Assembly (NCBI RefSeq): GCF_005047655.1
Contig: NZ_SUKF01000005.1
Span: 186,001-250,000, forward strand
DNA: 64,000 nt
Reading direction: 5' to 3'
Source: Sinimarinibacterium arenosum
GTDB lineage: Bacteria > Pseudomonadota > Gammaproteobacteria > Nevskiales > Nevskiaceae
Shown here: positions 46,131 to 55,200 of the stretch, piece after piece
Numbering within the stretch: position 1 is the stretch's first letter
Layout of the letters: each line of letters opens with the position of its first letter
The notes under the pieces: generated by a model
Told to the model about the DNA's origin: nothing
What the model saw: only the letters and a program-made list of their open reading frames with translations
Database searches by the model: none
Program-made: the position numbers and the translations under genes

Positions 46131-47441
46131 ATGACAACATCGACACCCAAACAGCATCCCGCCAACGTCCGCGCAGTCGCTGCCACTAGCGTCAGCCATG
46201 TCCTGCGCGGCAGCAATCTGGATGACGCGCTGCGCCCAGCCGAGAAGCTGGCGCTGCCGGCCGATGCCGCAATGGTGCGTCTGATGGCCTACGGCGTACT
46301 GCGCGAGTTGACCGCACTGCAGTGGATTGCGTCGCGCCTGATGGACAAACCGCTGACGGCGACGGACAACGTACTGACGCTGATCCTGGTGGGCCTGTAT
46401 CAGCTGCGCACCCTGAAAACCCCGCCACACGCCGCGATCAATGAGACCGTCGACGCGTTGCAGGCCTTGCGCAAGCCGCAGATGCGCGGTGTCGTCAACG
46501 CCGTGCTGCGCCGCTACACCCGCGAAGCAGCCAAGCTCGAAGCCGAGCTGCCGCGCGCGCCGGCAACCCGCACCTCGCATCCGCAATGGCTGGTTGACCG
46601 CATCAAGACCGACTGGCCACAGCAATGGGAAGCGGTGCTGCAGGCCAACAATCAACAGGGGCCGATGAGCCTGCGCGTCAATCGCCGGCGCATGCCACGC
46701 GACGAGTACCTGAAGCGTCTGGGCGAAATGAACATCGCCGCTACCACAGCGGAAGGTGCTCCCGACGCCGTGGTACTGGCCGAGGCACGTTCGGTGGAAC
46801 GCGTCCCCGGCTTCAACAGCGGCCAGGTCTCGGTCCAGGATGCCTCGGCACAGCTTGCGGTCGAGCTGATGGACCTGAAGGATGGCCAGCGCGTGCTCGA
46901 TGCCTGCGCCGCGCCAGGCGGCAAGACCGCCCACATGCTGGAGCGCGCGGAGGTGGACGTTGTCGCGCTCGATTCCGACGGCACGCGCCTGTTGCGCGTT
47001 GACGAGAACCTTCAGCGGCTCAAGCTGAAAGCACAGATCGTGGCAGGCGACGCTGGCGAACCGGCGCGCTGGTGGGACAAATACAAGTTCGATCGCATCC
47101 TGCTCGACGCACCCTGCTCCGGCACCGGCGTGATCCGGCGCCATCCGGACATCAAGTGGCTGCGCCGCGACACCGACATCCCGGCGCTGCAGCAACAGCA
47201 GCTGCGCCTGCTCAAGGCACTCTGGCCGTTGCTGAAATCCGGTGGCCGCCTGGTCTATGCCACCTGCTCGGTGTTGCGGGACGAGGGCGACGAAGTCATC
47301 AAACGCTTCAAGCTGCTGCACGCGGACGCGCAGCTGCAGAAAATCGATACCAGCTGGGGCGAGGCCACCGAGTTCGGTCGCCGCATCGCGCCGGGCGGCG
47401 CGCACGACGGCTTCTATTACGCGGTTCTGAGCAAGCGCTGA
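46131..47441 (+). CDS. rsmB: 16S rRNA (cytosine-967-C5)-methyltransferase
   Basis: A 436-residue enzyme with an N-terminal NusB-like RNA-binding domain (about 10-145). The SAM-dependent RsmB/NOL1/NOP2/Sun catalytic domain follows: VLDACAAPGGKTAHMLE, LDAPCSGTGVIRRHPDIKWLR (first cysteine) and LVYATCSVLRDE (catalytic cysteine). The start is ATG 46131, with GGGAGG seven bases upstream. In E. coli and Pseudomonas rsmB directly follows fmt; here they are 13 kb apart. Confidence 0.96.
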   Translation: MTTSTPKQHPANVRAVAATSVSHVLRGSNLDDALRPAEKLALPADAAMVRLMAYGVLRELTALQWIASRLMDKPLTATDNVLTLILVGLYQLRTLKTPPHAAINETVDALQALRKPQMRGVVNAVLRRYTREAAKLEAELPRAPATRTSHPQWLVDRIKTDWPQQWEAVLQANNQQGPMSLRVNRRRMPRDEYLKRLGEMNIAATTAEGAPDAVVLAEARSVERVPGFNSGQVSVQDASAQLAVELMDLKDGQRVLDACAAPGGKTAHMLERAEVDVVALDSDGTRLLRVDENLQRLKLKAQIVAGDAGEPARWWDKYKFDRILLDAPCSGTGVIRRHPDIKWLRRDTDIPALQQQQLRLLKALWPLLKSGGRLVYATCSVLRDEGDEVIKRFKLLHADAQLQKIDTSWGEATEFGRRIAPGGAHDGFYYAVLSKR

Positions 47442-47453
47442 ATCCGGCGGCGC

Positions 47454-48221
47454 TCAATCGGCGCCGAGCACGGCCTGGTGCAGCAATCCGAGATACTCCT
47501 TGAAGGCGCGCGCACTGCCATCGAGCGCGCGCGTATCCGGCAGCAGATCCAGCACGCCGTGCGCACGCTCGACCACCTCAACATCGGTCGGCGCCGCAAT
47601 GAATTCCACACCCGGCGTCTCGAAGTTCCGCATCGAGCGCGGCATGTGCAGTGCAGAAGTCACCAGCAACACCCGATGGATCCCGCGCGTAGCCAGCAGG
47701 TCCCGCGTGTAGCGTGCGTTCTCACGCGTGGTGCGGCTGCGGCCCTCGCGCAGCACCGCTGCATCCGGTACCCCGAGCTGTTGCAGCAGTGCGGCCATCG
47801 CATCAGCTTCCGACTGCGTGCCCGGCGTCCACGGCAGGCGCCCGCCGCTGACGATGATCAGCGGCGCCTTGCCAGCGTGATACAGCGCCGCCGTGTAGAT
47901 CATGCGGTCGCCGCCAGAATTGACGTCCACGTCCAGCCGCCGCGGCGGGGCCGCCGGTTCAATCCCGCCACCGAGCAGCACGATGGCATCGGCCTGTGGC
48001 AAATCATCCGGGGCGCGCATCGGATAGCGCTGTTCCAGACTCGCACGCAGCGCCTCCGAGGCCCACGGCATCGACCACAGCCACAGCCAGACCAGTGCCG
48101 CCCCGGTCAGGCCGCGCGCCAAGCCCACACGTCGCCGCCACAGCAGCAGCGCAAACAACAGGGCCAGCAGCGCCGCTCCCAGCGGCTGCAGCAAGACGGT
48201 CAAAATTTTCAGAGTGATCAT
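47454..48221 (-). CDS. ElyC/SanA/YdcF family membrane protein (DUF218)
   Basis: A 255-residue protein with two N-terminal membrane helices (about 1-25 and 35-55) and a periplasmic DUF218 domain. Domain motifs are ADAIVLLGGGIEPA, PLIIVSGGRLPWTPGTQSEADAM, VLREGRSRTTRENARYTRDLL and VLLVTSALHMPRSMRNF. ElyC of E. coli is linked to envelope biogenesis and the undecaprenyl carrier. I chose ATG 48221 over an upstream in-frame start. It is convergent with rsmB (12-base gap). Confidence 0.88.
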   Translation of the reverse strand: MITLKILTVLLQPLGAALLALLFALLLWRRRVGLARGLTGAALVWLWLWSMPWASEALRASLEQRYPMRAPDDLPQADAIVLLGGGIEPAAPPRRLDVDVNSGGDRMIYTAALYHAGKAPLIIVSGGRLPWTPGTQSEADAMAALLQQLGVPDAAVLREGRSRTTRENARYTRDLLATRGIHRVLLVTSALHMPRSMRNFETPGVEFIAAPTDVEVVERAHGVLDLLPDTRALDGSARAFKEYLGLLHQAVLGAD

Positions 48222-48369
48222 GCGTGTTTGGAAATGAGCCACCACTGGACGCCCATCATCGCCTCAGACGTGACGTGTCGCACTTTTGCCGCTGACACCG
48301 TTTTATAGATTAACTGGGGCGTGCATCGGGGGTCCGGCACGCGTCCTGATTTCTGGAGCTCATACCGTG

Positions 48370-50166
48370 ATGAAATTTTTCGCACGGGCGTCTGTACTGG
48401 CGTCCGCATTGTCCTGTCTGCCGTTGCTCGTGCCCGCTGCCAGGGCTGCCGGTGACGGCGAGTCCGCCATTCTGGTGCTGGACGCCTCCGGTTCAATGTG
48501 GGGCCAGCTTCAGGGCAGGACCAAGATCGAACTGGCGCGCGACGCCGTGGACGGCATGCTCAAGCAGTGGCCGGCCGACCAGTCGCTCGGCCTGATCGCC
48601 TACGGCCATCGCCGCAAGGGCGACTGCGAGGACATCGAGGTGCTGCGCCCGGCCCAAGGCTTCGACGCCGCGGCGATCCGCAGCCAGGTCAATGCGCTGA
48701 CCCCCAAGGGCATGACACCGATCAGCGCCTCGGTCCGGATGGCGGCCGAACAGCTCAAGTTCACCGAACACAAGGCGACGGTCATCCTCGTCAGCGACGG
48801 CGAGGAAACCTGCAACGCCGACCCCTGCGCGCTGGGCACCGAGCTGGAAAAGCTCGGCGTGGATTTCACCGCGCATGTGATCGGCTTCGACCTGCCCGAA
48901 GGTAAGGCGCGCGAACAGCTGCAGTGCCTCGCGAAGAACACCGGTGGCGAATACTTCGAGGCCCGCGATGCGGGCGAGCTGACCAAGGCGATCAGCGAGG
49001 CGGTCAGCGCCAGCACGACCCCGGAACCGGTACTGGGACCGGCGCCGGCCAGCGTGCGTGCCGAAGGCCCGGCCATCATCACCCAGCCGGTCGAGGTGCA
49101 CTGGACCGGCCCCGGTGAAAAGGGCGACTACCTTGCCTTCGTCGACCCCACCAAGGAAAGCGCGAATGCCTGGGGCGAGACAATGCTGCGTATTCCCACA
49201 CAGAACGGGAGCTCTGCTGAGGGCGTCAGCAGCGGCGTGCTGAAACTGGATGCGCCGGCACATCCGGGGCGCTACGAGCTGCGCTACGTCAGTGATACGC
49301 GGGAACCGCCAGTCCTGGCCAAGACCGTGGTCGAGGTGAGCGACGCCGTCTCGGTGATCGAGGCGCCGGATACCGCCGAAGCCGGTGGCAGCATCACCGT
49401 GGTGGCGCGCGGCCCGGCGGATCCCCGCCACTGGGTCGGCTTTGCACCCGCCGGCAGCGACGTCAGCACCTACCTCAAGAATTACTACGAGCGCCCGACC
49501 GGCGATGTCAGTACGCTGAAACTGAACGTCCCCGCCGAACCCGGCGCCTATGAAATCCGCTATGTGCTGAACGAAGGTGAGCGCGTGCTCGGCAGCAAGC
49601 CGATCACAGTCGTCGCGGCAAAGACATCGGTCAGCGGCCCCGCCACGGTGATGGCGGGGGACCGGGTCAAGGTCAGTGCCAGCGGTCCGTCCAGCAACCG
49701 TCACTGGATCGGCTTTGCCCCGGCCGGCAGCGGCGCCGGCGCGTACGTCGGCGGCGCCTACGATCGCCCTCAGGGGTCGAAATCGGAGTTGACGATCAAT
49801 ACACCGCTGGAACCGGGCGCTTACGAGTACCGCTACGTGCTCGACGAAGGCGAGGCGATCGCGGCATCGCAAGCGGTGACTGTCACTGCCGCAACCGCCG
49901 AGATGTCGATTGCCGCAAACGTCACCGCTTCCACCGCGCTGAACGTTCCGTTCCGCGGGCCGCGCAACACCAGCAACTGGATCGGCTTCGTCCCGCGGGG
50001 CGGCGACGGCAGCGAATACGCAGGCTGGAGCTATGTGCCCGCGCAGGGTGACGTGGTGGAACTGCGCGCACCCGACGACGCCGGCAGCTGGGATCTGGTT
50101 TTTGTCGTCGACAGTATGGTGATCTCGCGTACACCGGTGCAGGTCTCCGCCGGTGTCTCCCCGTAG
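48370..50166 (+). CDS. Secreted vWA protein with four Ig-like repeats
   Basis: A 598-residue exported protein with signal peptide SALSCLPLLVPAARA. A von Willebrand A domain spans about 32-205, with an intact metal site DASGS (38-42), a conserved T in the TPKGMTPIS loop, and VSDGEE. Four tandem beta-sandwich repeats follow at about 227-323, 327-416, 418-506 and 509-592. The middle ones share W(V/I)GFAPAG and P.EPGAYE.RYVL.EGE, and the first and last are more diverged. The function is unknown; a surface or periplasmic adhesion or scaffolding role is an inference. The next two genes on the same strand probably form a module with it. Confidence 0.85.
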   Translation: MKFFARASVLASALSCLPLLVPAARAAGDGESAILVLDASGSMWGQLQGRTKIELARDAVDGMLKQWPADQSLGLIAYGHRRKGDCEDIEVLRPAQGFDAAAIRSQVNALTPKGMTPISASVRMAAEQLKFTEHKATVILVSDGEETCNADPCALGTELEKLGVDFTAHVIGFDLPEGKAREQLQCLAKNTGGEYFEARDAGELTKAISEAVSASTTPEPVLGPAPASVRAEGPAIITQPVEVHWTGPGEKGDYLAFVDPTKESANAWGETMLRIPTQNGSSAEGVSSGVLKLDAPAHPGRYELRYVSDTREPPVLAKTVVEVSDAVSVIEAPDTAEAGGSITVVARGPADPRHWVGFAPAGSDVSTYLKNYYERPTGDVSTLKLNVPAEPGAYEIRYVLNEGERVLGSKPITVVAAKTSVSGPATVMAGDRVKVSASGPSSNRHWIGFAPAGSGAGAYVGGAYDRPQGSKSELTINTPLEPGAYEYRYVLDEGEAIAASQAVTVTAATAEMSIAANVTASTALNVPFRGPRNTSNWIGFVPRGGDGSEYAGWSYVPAQGDVVELRAPDDAGSWDLVFVVDSMVISRTPVQVSAGVSP

Positions 50167-50231
50167 ACGCATGCGCCTCAACTAACCCGTCTCGTCCCGT
50201 ATTTCTGATGTCCTTTGAAGGAGCTGCACCG

Positions 50232-50711
50232 ATGAAGCGAAGCATTTTCGCAGCACTCTTGACGATGCTGCTGTGCGCCTGCGGCAACAGCAGTGCCGAT
50301 CCAGCCGGCAGCGAGTCTCAGTCCTCCGCAGCCACGGGTCCGGCGACCTTGCGGCTGAGCGCCCAAGGCACCACCGGTGAATTCATCGGCGAGCCCGCGT
50401 GCAAGATCGTGTTTCAGGTCGAGAACCGCGGCGAACTCAAGCTCGCAGTCTTCGCCACCAATCTGGTCGCGTCCGATACCCGCACCGGCGCGGCGTTGAA
50501 AACGGTCAGCCTGCCCCGGGTGGGTATCGTCGGAGACACGCTGGACGTTGGCGCCACCAGCAAGCCCTGGCCCCTGAACGTCCAGGGCGCCGCCTGCGAG
50601 TTCGTCGATGTCGGGTTCGAAAAACTCAAATGCGCATTTGCCGGCAAACCCTGCGGCGCCATCGAGGTCAGTCAGCAGGGCCTTGCCGGCATCCGCGCAC
50701 CGAAGCCATGA
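50232..50711 (+). CDS. Small hypothetical lipoprotein
   Basis: A 159-residue protein beginning MKRSIFAALLTMLLCACGN; the LCAC lipobox predicts acylation at the cysteine. A Ser/Ala linker and a single compact domain with four cysteines (PACKIVF, AACEFVD, LKCAF, KPCGAIEV) follow; these could form two disulfides. AAGGAG lies upstream of the ATG. I do not recognise the family. It is 65 bases after the vWA gene and before a membrane protein on the same strand. Confidence 0.72.
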   Translation: MKRSIFAALLTMLLCACGNSSADPAGSESQSSAATGPATLRLSAQGTTGEFIGEPACKIVFQVENRGELKLAVFATNLVASDTRTGAALKTVSLPRVGIVGDTLDVGATSKPWPLNVQGAACEFVDVGFEKLKCAFAGKPCGAIEVSQQGLAGIRAPKP

Positions 50712-50820
50712 GGCGATCCGGCAAGTACTGGCGTTGCTTCATGCGGTGCTGACGACCGGCATGTTGTGTGTCGCGGCCGGCGAGTACGACCATTCACTCG
50801 TTTGAACAAGGAAGACGACG

Positions 50821-51810
50821 ATGTGGGATTTTGATCTGAGCAAGGCCATCGGCCTGATGTTCCGCACGATGCCGTTCATCGGCCTGCGGCTCGCCATTTA
50901 TTTCGGCATCACCTTGGCCTATGTGATCGTCACCGGCGGTGGCGGCGGGATCGGCTACCTGATCGGCAGCACCGGCGATGCCGAAGCGGCCGCCAATGGC
51001 GCGTTCTGGGGCGCGAGCACCGGCTTTGCACTGGTCTCGGGCGTGCTGTACTTCATGCGCGAATACCTGCTGTACATGGTCAAGGCAGGACACATCGCCG
51101 TGCTGGTGCCGCTGATCGACGGCCAGGAGATTCCCGAAGGCAGGAACCAGATCACGCATGCGACGCAGGTGGTGAAAACGCGCTTCGTCGAATCATCCGT
51201 GCTGTTCGGCGTCGACCAGTTGATCAAGGGGATCCTGCGCGCTTTCAACCGCACGGTGCTGACGATCAGCAGCTTCCTGCCGATCCCGGCACTGCAGAAC
51301 GTGATGAAGTTCGTCACGGCGGTGATCAACATGTCGCTGACCTACGTCGACGAAGTGATCCTCGCCTACAACATCCGCACGCAGCAGGAGAATCCATGGG
51401 CCGGCGCGCGCGACGGTGTCGTTCTCTACGCACAGAACTACAAGAATCTGCTGAAGAACGCGCTGTGGCTGACGGTGTTCGTCTGGCTGCTGACGCTGCT
51501 GATCTTCATTCTGATCTTCGCCCCGGTCGCCGCGATGATTGCGCTGTTCCCTGGCGTCGCCGGATTCTGGACCTTCGCGATCACGGGCATCACCGCGTAC
51601 GCATTCAAGGCAGCGCTGATCGACCCGATCGCGATGACCTGCCTGATGCAGGCCTACTTCAAAGCGATCGAAGGCCAGGAGCCGCGCCAGGACTGGGCCG
51701 ACAAGCTGAACTCGGCGTCCGGCAAGTTCAAGGAGCTGGGCGACAAGGCAATGGCCTTTGCCAAGAGCAAGTTTGGCGGCTCGACGCCGACCGCAACACC
51801 CGCGGCCTAA
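50821..51810 (+). CDS. Hypothetical multi-pass inner-membrane protein
   Basis: A 329-residue protein with about six hydrophobic helices (near 22-40, 60-80, 215-240, 245-265 and others). A central amphipathic region contains GQEIPEGRNQITHATQVVKTRF, and an Ala/Lys-rich cytoplasmic tail ends it. AAGGA precedes the ATG. I do not recognise the family. The context (vWA protein, lipoprotein, then this) suggests the membrane part of the same module, which is an inference. Region 51811-51869 is empty, and a reverse-strand gene converges on it. Confidence 0.75.
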   Translation: MWDFDLSKAIGLMFRTMPFIGLRLAIYFGITLAYVIVTGGGGGIGYLIGSTGDAEAAANGAFWGASTGFALVSGVLYFMREYLLYMVKAGHIAVLVPLIDGQEIPEGRNQITHATQVVKTRFVESSVLFGVDQLIKGILRAFNRTVLTISSFLPIPALQNVMKFVTAVINMSLTYVDEVILAYNIRTQQENPWAGARDGVVLYAQNYKNLLKNALWLTVFVWLLTLLIFILIFAPVAAMIALFPGVAGFWTFAITGITAYAFKAALIDPIAMTCLMQAYFKAIEGQEPRQDWADKLNSASGKFKELGDKAMAFAKSKFGGSTPTATPAA

Positions 51811-51869
51811 GGGGCAACGGCTGCGGGCAGTTGCTGCCCGCAGCCGGCATTCATCTGCCTCGTGAGGCG

Positions 51870-52259
51870 CTATTCAGCCAAGGCAGCGACGCCGCCGTCC
51901 TCACGCTGAAGGGTCAAGGTCGACAATTGGCCGAGATTGATGCGGCTCCAGGTTTGATCCACACCTTCGGCGTCCGAAACTTTCACGTCCCACAATGCCG
52001 CTTCGCCACTGCGCCCGAATGGGATGGTGACGCTCTCACCGCCGACCAGCGTCTCGACGCCCAGCATGTCGTCCGCCCAGGTATTCATGCTCGCCGGCGA
52101 GATGTACAGGGCGTTGATAGAGCCCCCCGTATCGTTGTGCAGAATGAATTCGCGTTCGCCGGCCGCCGCAGGCATAACCATACAGACTGCATATAGGCAC
52201 AGCGCAGGCGTGGCACATCGGCGCAGCGTGCGCGCGGCACAAACCATGACGGTATTCAT
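51870..52259 (-). CDS. Small secreted protein of unknown function
   Basis: A 129-residue protein with an N-terminal hydrophobic signal (ALCLYAVCMVMPAAA, cleaved about residue 33). A single domain follows with REFILHNDTGGSINALYISPASMNTWADDMLG and a WDVKVSDAEG segment. I recall similar small exported proteins (an F.LHN.TG..I..LY.SP pattern) scattered in proteobacteria without known function. It is monocistronic and convergent with the membrane protein gene. Confidence 0.72.
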   Translation of the reverse strand: MNTVMVCAARTLRRCATPALCLYAVCMVMPAAAGEREFILHNDTGGSINALYISPASMNTWADDMLGVETLVGGESVTIPFGRSGEAALWDVKVSDAEGVDQTWSRINLGQLSTLTLQREDGGVAALAE

Positions 52260-52379
52260 TTTCGAGGCTCCGGCGGAAGGGAAATCCGCGCAGAACCGCG
52301 CCGATAACAGGCCATCATGGGCGCCTACCCCTGCATAAGCAAACGCGAGCGGTTGAATTTGCGCCTGCGCTTCGCAGTG

Positions 52380-52718
52380 CTAAGCCAGACGCGTACCCAC
52401 TGGCACCTCGGCGTCGGGCACGCACAGGACGACATGCCCATCCGCGTCGTGAAAGCCGGTGACCAGGCACTCCGACATCAGCGGGCCGATCTGCTTCTTC
52501 GGAAAATTCACCACCGCAACCACCTGACGGCCGATCAGTTGCTCCGGGGTGTAGTGCTGCGTGATCTGCACGCTGGACTTTCGAACGCCAAGCTCCGGCC
52601 CGAAATCCACCTGCAGCACATACGCCGGCTTGCGCGCCTCCGCAAACACACGCGCGTCGATCACGCGTCCGACCCGCAGCTCGACCCGCATGAAATCGTC
52701 CCAACTGATCGGGTCCAT
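52380..52718 (-). CDS. csaA: CsaA-type tRNA-binding/export chaperone domain protein
   Basis: A 112-residue, single-domain EMAP-II/tRNA-binding OB fold. It begins MDPISWDDFMRVELRVGRVIDARVF and contains YVLQVDFGPELGVRKSSVQIT, IGRQVVAVVNFPKKQIGPLMSECLVTG and a C-terminal VVLCVPDAEVPVGTRLA. This is the CsaA family, homodimers linked to protein secretion in Bacillus. The role in Gram-negatives is unsettled. The 284 bases between this gene and the next upstream gene (52719-53002) hold nothing I can identify. Confidence 0.88.
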   Translation of the reverse strand: MDPISWDDFMRVELRVGRVIDARVFAEARKPAYVLQVDFGPELGVRKSSVQITQHYTPEQLIGRQVVAVVNFPKKQIGPLMSECLVTGFHDADGHVVLCVPDAEVPVGTRLA

Positions 52719-53002
52719 CGATGTGCTCCGCCACAGTGAATGCCGGCGCGCATTGTGCCCGCGACCATTGAAGGTGTCGCGCCCGGTATCGCGCTAACCA
52801 TCGTGGGCCTACTGCAACACCGCAATATCGATCTTCCCCATCTACTGTACCGTCTGCATCAAGCACTCTCCCCAAGGGGCATACGCTGCAACTTGAGCAT
52901 GGCGTTCTTGGATCGTGGATGCGCGGCGCCGCGCCGCTGCTGATTGCCGGTCGCCCGTTACACGCACATCGACAATTCGAGCACCCCTGACGGCACTCCT
53001 GA

Positions 53003-53554
53003 TCAATAACCACACTGTCTTTCGCACGGAATGCCGTCACCGTCTCCATCCATCTTTGTCCCGGGGCAATGGCGCACGAAGAAAGTGGCCTCCTCGCATG
53101 ACTTCATTTCGGAACAATGGATGCGGCCATCGCATTCAAACCGGGGCGGCTCCAGCACCTTTTCGGGGGGTGACCTTTCGACCACCGTCTGCAGATCCTC
53201 GGCGCGAGGAAGCGCGTTTTCATACCGGTGATAAGCAGTCGCGCCCAAGGTTACAAGCACCAACGGCGTCACCAGTTTCCCCAACCTGATCCTCCTTGAC
53301 GAAGAAGGTGCTCGCCGTTCAGACCGCACCGGTTGCGCGGAGTCTGCCCCGACATACGCAATCTTGATGGCTTGCCTGCGCCCGGATGCATCGTTCTGCA
53401 CCTCATACGTCACCACGTCGCCAACCGCCGGTGTCCGTCGTCGCGGGTTGAACGCACTGATATGGGCAAACACGCGTTCGGCGCCGCCGTTCCATTCAAT
53501 GAAGCCAAATCCGCGGCTGTCGTTCCACGACACGATGCGTCCCTGCAATCGCAT
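53003..53554 (-). CDS. Cold-shock domain protein fused to an excalibur domain
   Basis: A 183-residue protein. Residues 1-68 form a cold-shock domain (GRIVSWNDSRGFGFIEW with RNP1, and VFAHISAF with RNP2). A basic linker and one membrane helix (about 93-110) follow. Residues 139-183 form a cysteine-rich excalibur domain (CDGRIHCSEMKSCEEA, then DGDGDGIPCERQC) with a calcium-binding-like DxDxDGxxCE loop. The topology would place nucleic-acid binding inside and the calcium domain outside. Such CSD-membrane-excalibur fusions occur in gammaproteobacteria; their role is unknown. Confidence 0.85.
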   Translation of the reverse strand: MRLQGRIVSWNDSRGFGFIEWNGGAERVFAHISAFNPRRRTPAVGDVVTYEVQNDASGRRQAIKIAYVGADSAQPVRSERRAPSSSRRIRLGKLVTPLVLVTLGATAYHRYENALPRAEDLQTVVERSPPEKVLEPPRFECDGRIHCSEMKSCEEATFFVRHCPGTKMDGDGDGIPCERQCGY

Positions 53555-53591
53555 TCTTTTCTACCTCATCCGATCAAGCGTCGGATCCCGT

Positions 53592-53855
53592 TCAGAACAG
53601 CATCATCAATATCGTCAATGCCGGCGCTATGGCGGCGAAGCCATAGCAGCGCACGAGGACATCCGCCACCGGACGCTCGCGACTCGATCGAATTAGCAGA
53701 ACGTTCACGATCGCAGTCAATGGAATCGCCACCATTCCGATCAGCATCGCGCCGAGCCCGACGAACGAGCCGTTGCCGGTGTTCAGCTCAATAACGACCC
53801 AGACGATCAGCGTCTGCACCAGCAGCGGCAGCACCACGCCAAAGAAGATGCGCAT
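53592..53855 (-). CDS. Small hypothetical membrane protein
   Basis: An 87-residue protein with three hydrophobic helices (about 3-22, 31-54 and 68-86) and a short basic loop (IRSSRERP). It lies 37 bases before the cold-shock/excalibur gene and 27 bases after another small membrane-protein gene on the same strand, so the three may be co-transcribed. No family recognised. Confidence 0.6.
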   Translation of the reverse strand: MRIFFGVVLPLLVQTLIVWVVIELNTGNGSFVGLGAMLIGMVAIPLTAIVNVLLIRSSRERPVADVLVRCYGFAAIAPALTILMMLF

Positions 53856-53882
53856 CAGTGGATCGCCTGCCGGCTCGTGCGT

Positions 53883-54212
53883 TCACGCTGCCGTACGCTC
53901 TTGCCGCAAGCGCATCAACAGATAGACCGCAAAGCCGGTCGCCACGCCAGGGACCAATCCCAGCAGCACCGCGATCCAGCCGTGGCGAATCTGGCGGGTG
54001 CATGCCTCATGAATGACCCAGACGGTCAGCACGCACCAGCAGAAGATCGCGTCCAGCGCGTACCCGGAGGCGAACGGATTGACGAAGCCCGCCATCGCCG
54101 CACCGACGATATCCGGGTTTTCAATCAATGGGGGCACGCACAGGACCGCGAACGCCGCGGCAAAGCCGCCGGCCAGAAACATCAGCAGCACCACATACAC
54201 ACGCTCGTTCAT
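53883..54212 (-). CDS. DUF2834-like small membrane protein
   Basis: A 109-residue protein with three or four hydrophobic helices. The arrangement FVNPFASGYALDAIFCWCVLTVWVIHEACTRQ followed by a VLLGLVPGVATGFAVYLLMRLRQ helix matches what I recall of the DUF2834 family, with its (F/A)N...F...D motif. The function is unknown. The start ATG 54212 lies 43 bases after the stop of the NTF2-like gene, on the same strand. Confidence 0.65.
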   Translation of the reverse strand: MNERVYVVLLMFLAGGFAAAFAVLCVPPLIENPDIVGAAMAGFVNPFASGYALDAIFCWCVLTVWVIHEACTRQIRHGWIAVLLGLVPGVATGFAVYLLMRLRQERTAA

Positions 54213-54255
54213 TCATCCCCCATTCTGTTCAACAGCACTCATCCCTTCCCAATGA

Positions 54256-54807
54256 TCATCGATCTGCGGGATCCGTCTCGCCGTCCGAGGACGGCTCGAC
54301 CACGTTGACCTGCCGGTAAGCCTCGATGAAAGGCTGATAGTCGGCGAAATCGCGGTGGTCGACGACTTGATCTCCGTCGAGGCGAAGAATCGTGACAAAC
54401 GGCATGCCGCGGGTCTCGACGTCCTTGCCGCTGTCCAGCGTCAGCGTCCAGTCCAGGGTCCCTTCGAACACTGCATGCGCTCCGGAAAAGTAGGCCCGTG
54501 TCCGATTGAACTGCATGGCCTTGATCGCGGCGTAGTTCTGACGGAAGTACTTGAGCGTCGCAATCTTTCCGCTGACTGCAACCAGTCCGAACACCGGCTC
54601 TGCGGTGGGATCGGTAAAGCTGCCCGAGTCTGCCAGATGGGGCGCCAGGGCATCCCAGTCACGCGCAATGTAGGCAGAGAAATAGGCCTCCGCCGCACGC
54701 TGTGTGACCGCGGACATGTCCGCAAAAGTTGGCGAGGTCTGGCCGGTCGCCGACTGCCAGATCCCGAGCGTCAGCAGTGCCAGGGAGAGCATGAGTGATC
54801 GACGCAT
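54256..54807 (-). CDS. Secreted SnoaL/NTF2-like protein
   Basis: A 183-residue protein starting MRRSLMLSLALLTLGIWQSATG, a signal peptide. A SnoaL/nuclear-transport-factor-2-like cone fold follows: AAEAYFSAYIARDWDALAPHLADSGSFTDP, then YFSGAHAVFEGTLDWTL and FVTILRLDGDQVVDHRDFADYQPFIEAY. Members of this fold are small hydrolases, isomerases or ligand binders, and no catalytic residue can be assigned. I chose ATG 54807 over an upstream in-frame start because it gives a proper signal peptide. Confidence 0.78.
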   Translation of the reverse strand: MRRSLMLSLALLTLGIWQSATGQTSPTFADMSAVTQRAAEAYFSAYIARDWDALAPHLADSGSFTDPTAEPVFGLVAVSGKIATLKYFRQNYAAIKAMQFNRTRAYFSGAHAVFEGTLDWTLTLDSGKDVETRGMPFVTILRLDGDQVVDHRDFADYQPFIEAYRQVNVVEPSSDGETDPADR

Positions 54808-54890
54808 GGCGTTGGACCTCCGGGTCGAGGATCGGGACAACAGCAGCCTGGCCAGCCGACTGCGGTCACAACCCGCACAGTGCCGACGAT

Positions 54891-55145
54891 TCACAGAGGC
54901 TGCAAGTATTGCCGGACTGCGCCTCGACTCACCATGTGCGATCGGACCATGACCTCGAATGTGCGTTGGGTGCTGAGATTCCGATAAACCTGTCTCCCAA
55001 GGTCCAGCTCGCTGTCCCAGCTCACCTCGTCACCCATCTCAACATCGACTGCTCCGAGCAGTTCCACGATCGTGAAACCATGCAGCTCGGTCTCGATGGC
55101 GATCAGCGAATGCTCACGGAGGATGGCGTACACACGTCCGTTCAT
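54891..55145 (-). CDS. Small conserved hypothetical protein
   Basis: An 84-residue protein beginning MNGRVYAILREHSLIAIETE, with FTIVELLGAVDVEMGDEVSWDSELDLG and a TFEVMVRSHMVS strand. I recall short proteins with this pattern (N-terminal MNG.V.AI, FELLG, GDE.SW) in several gammaproteobacteria without known function. The fold looks like a small beta-barrel. It lies 55 bases downstream of the large CehA-type gene on the same strand. Confidence 0.6.
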   Translation of the reverse strand: MNGRVYAILREHSLIAIETELHGFTIVELLGAVDVEMGDEVSWDSELDLGRQVYRNLSTQRTFEVMVRSHMVSRGAVRQYLQPL

Positions 55146-55200
55146 ACCAGGGCTCCAAAGTCTGTCCGTGACAGGCAAGCTGATCTGAACGGACGCACGA

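Noticed and set aside
52740-52943. A 67-codon plus-strand frame in the csaA upstream gap
   Set aside because: No ribosome-binding site, no motif and no signal peptide; it could be chance in GC-rich DNA.
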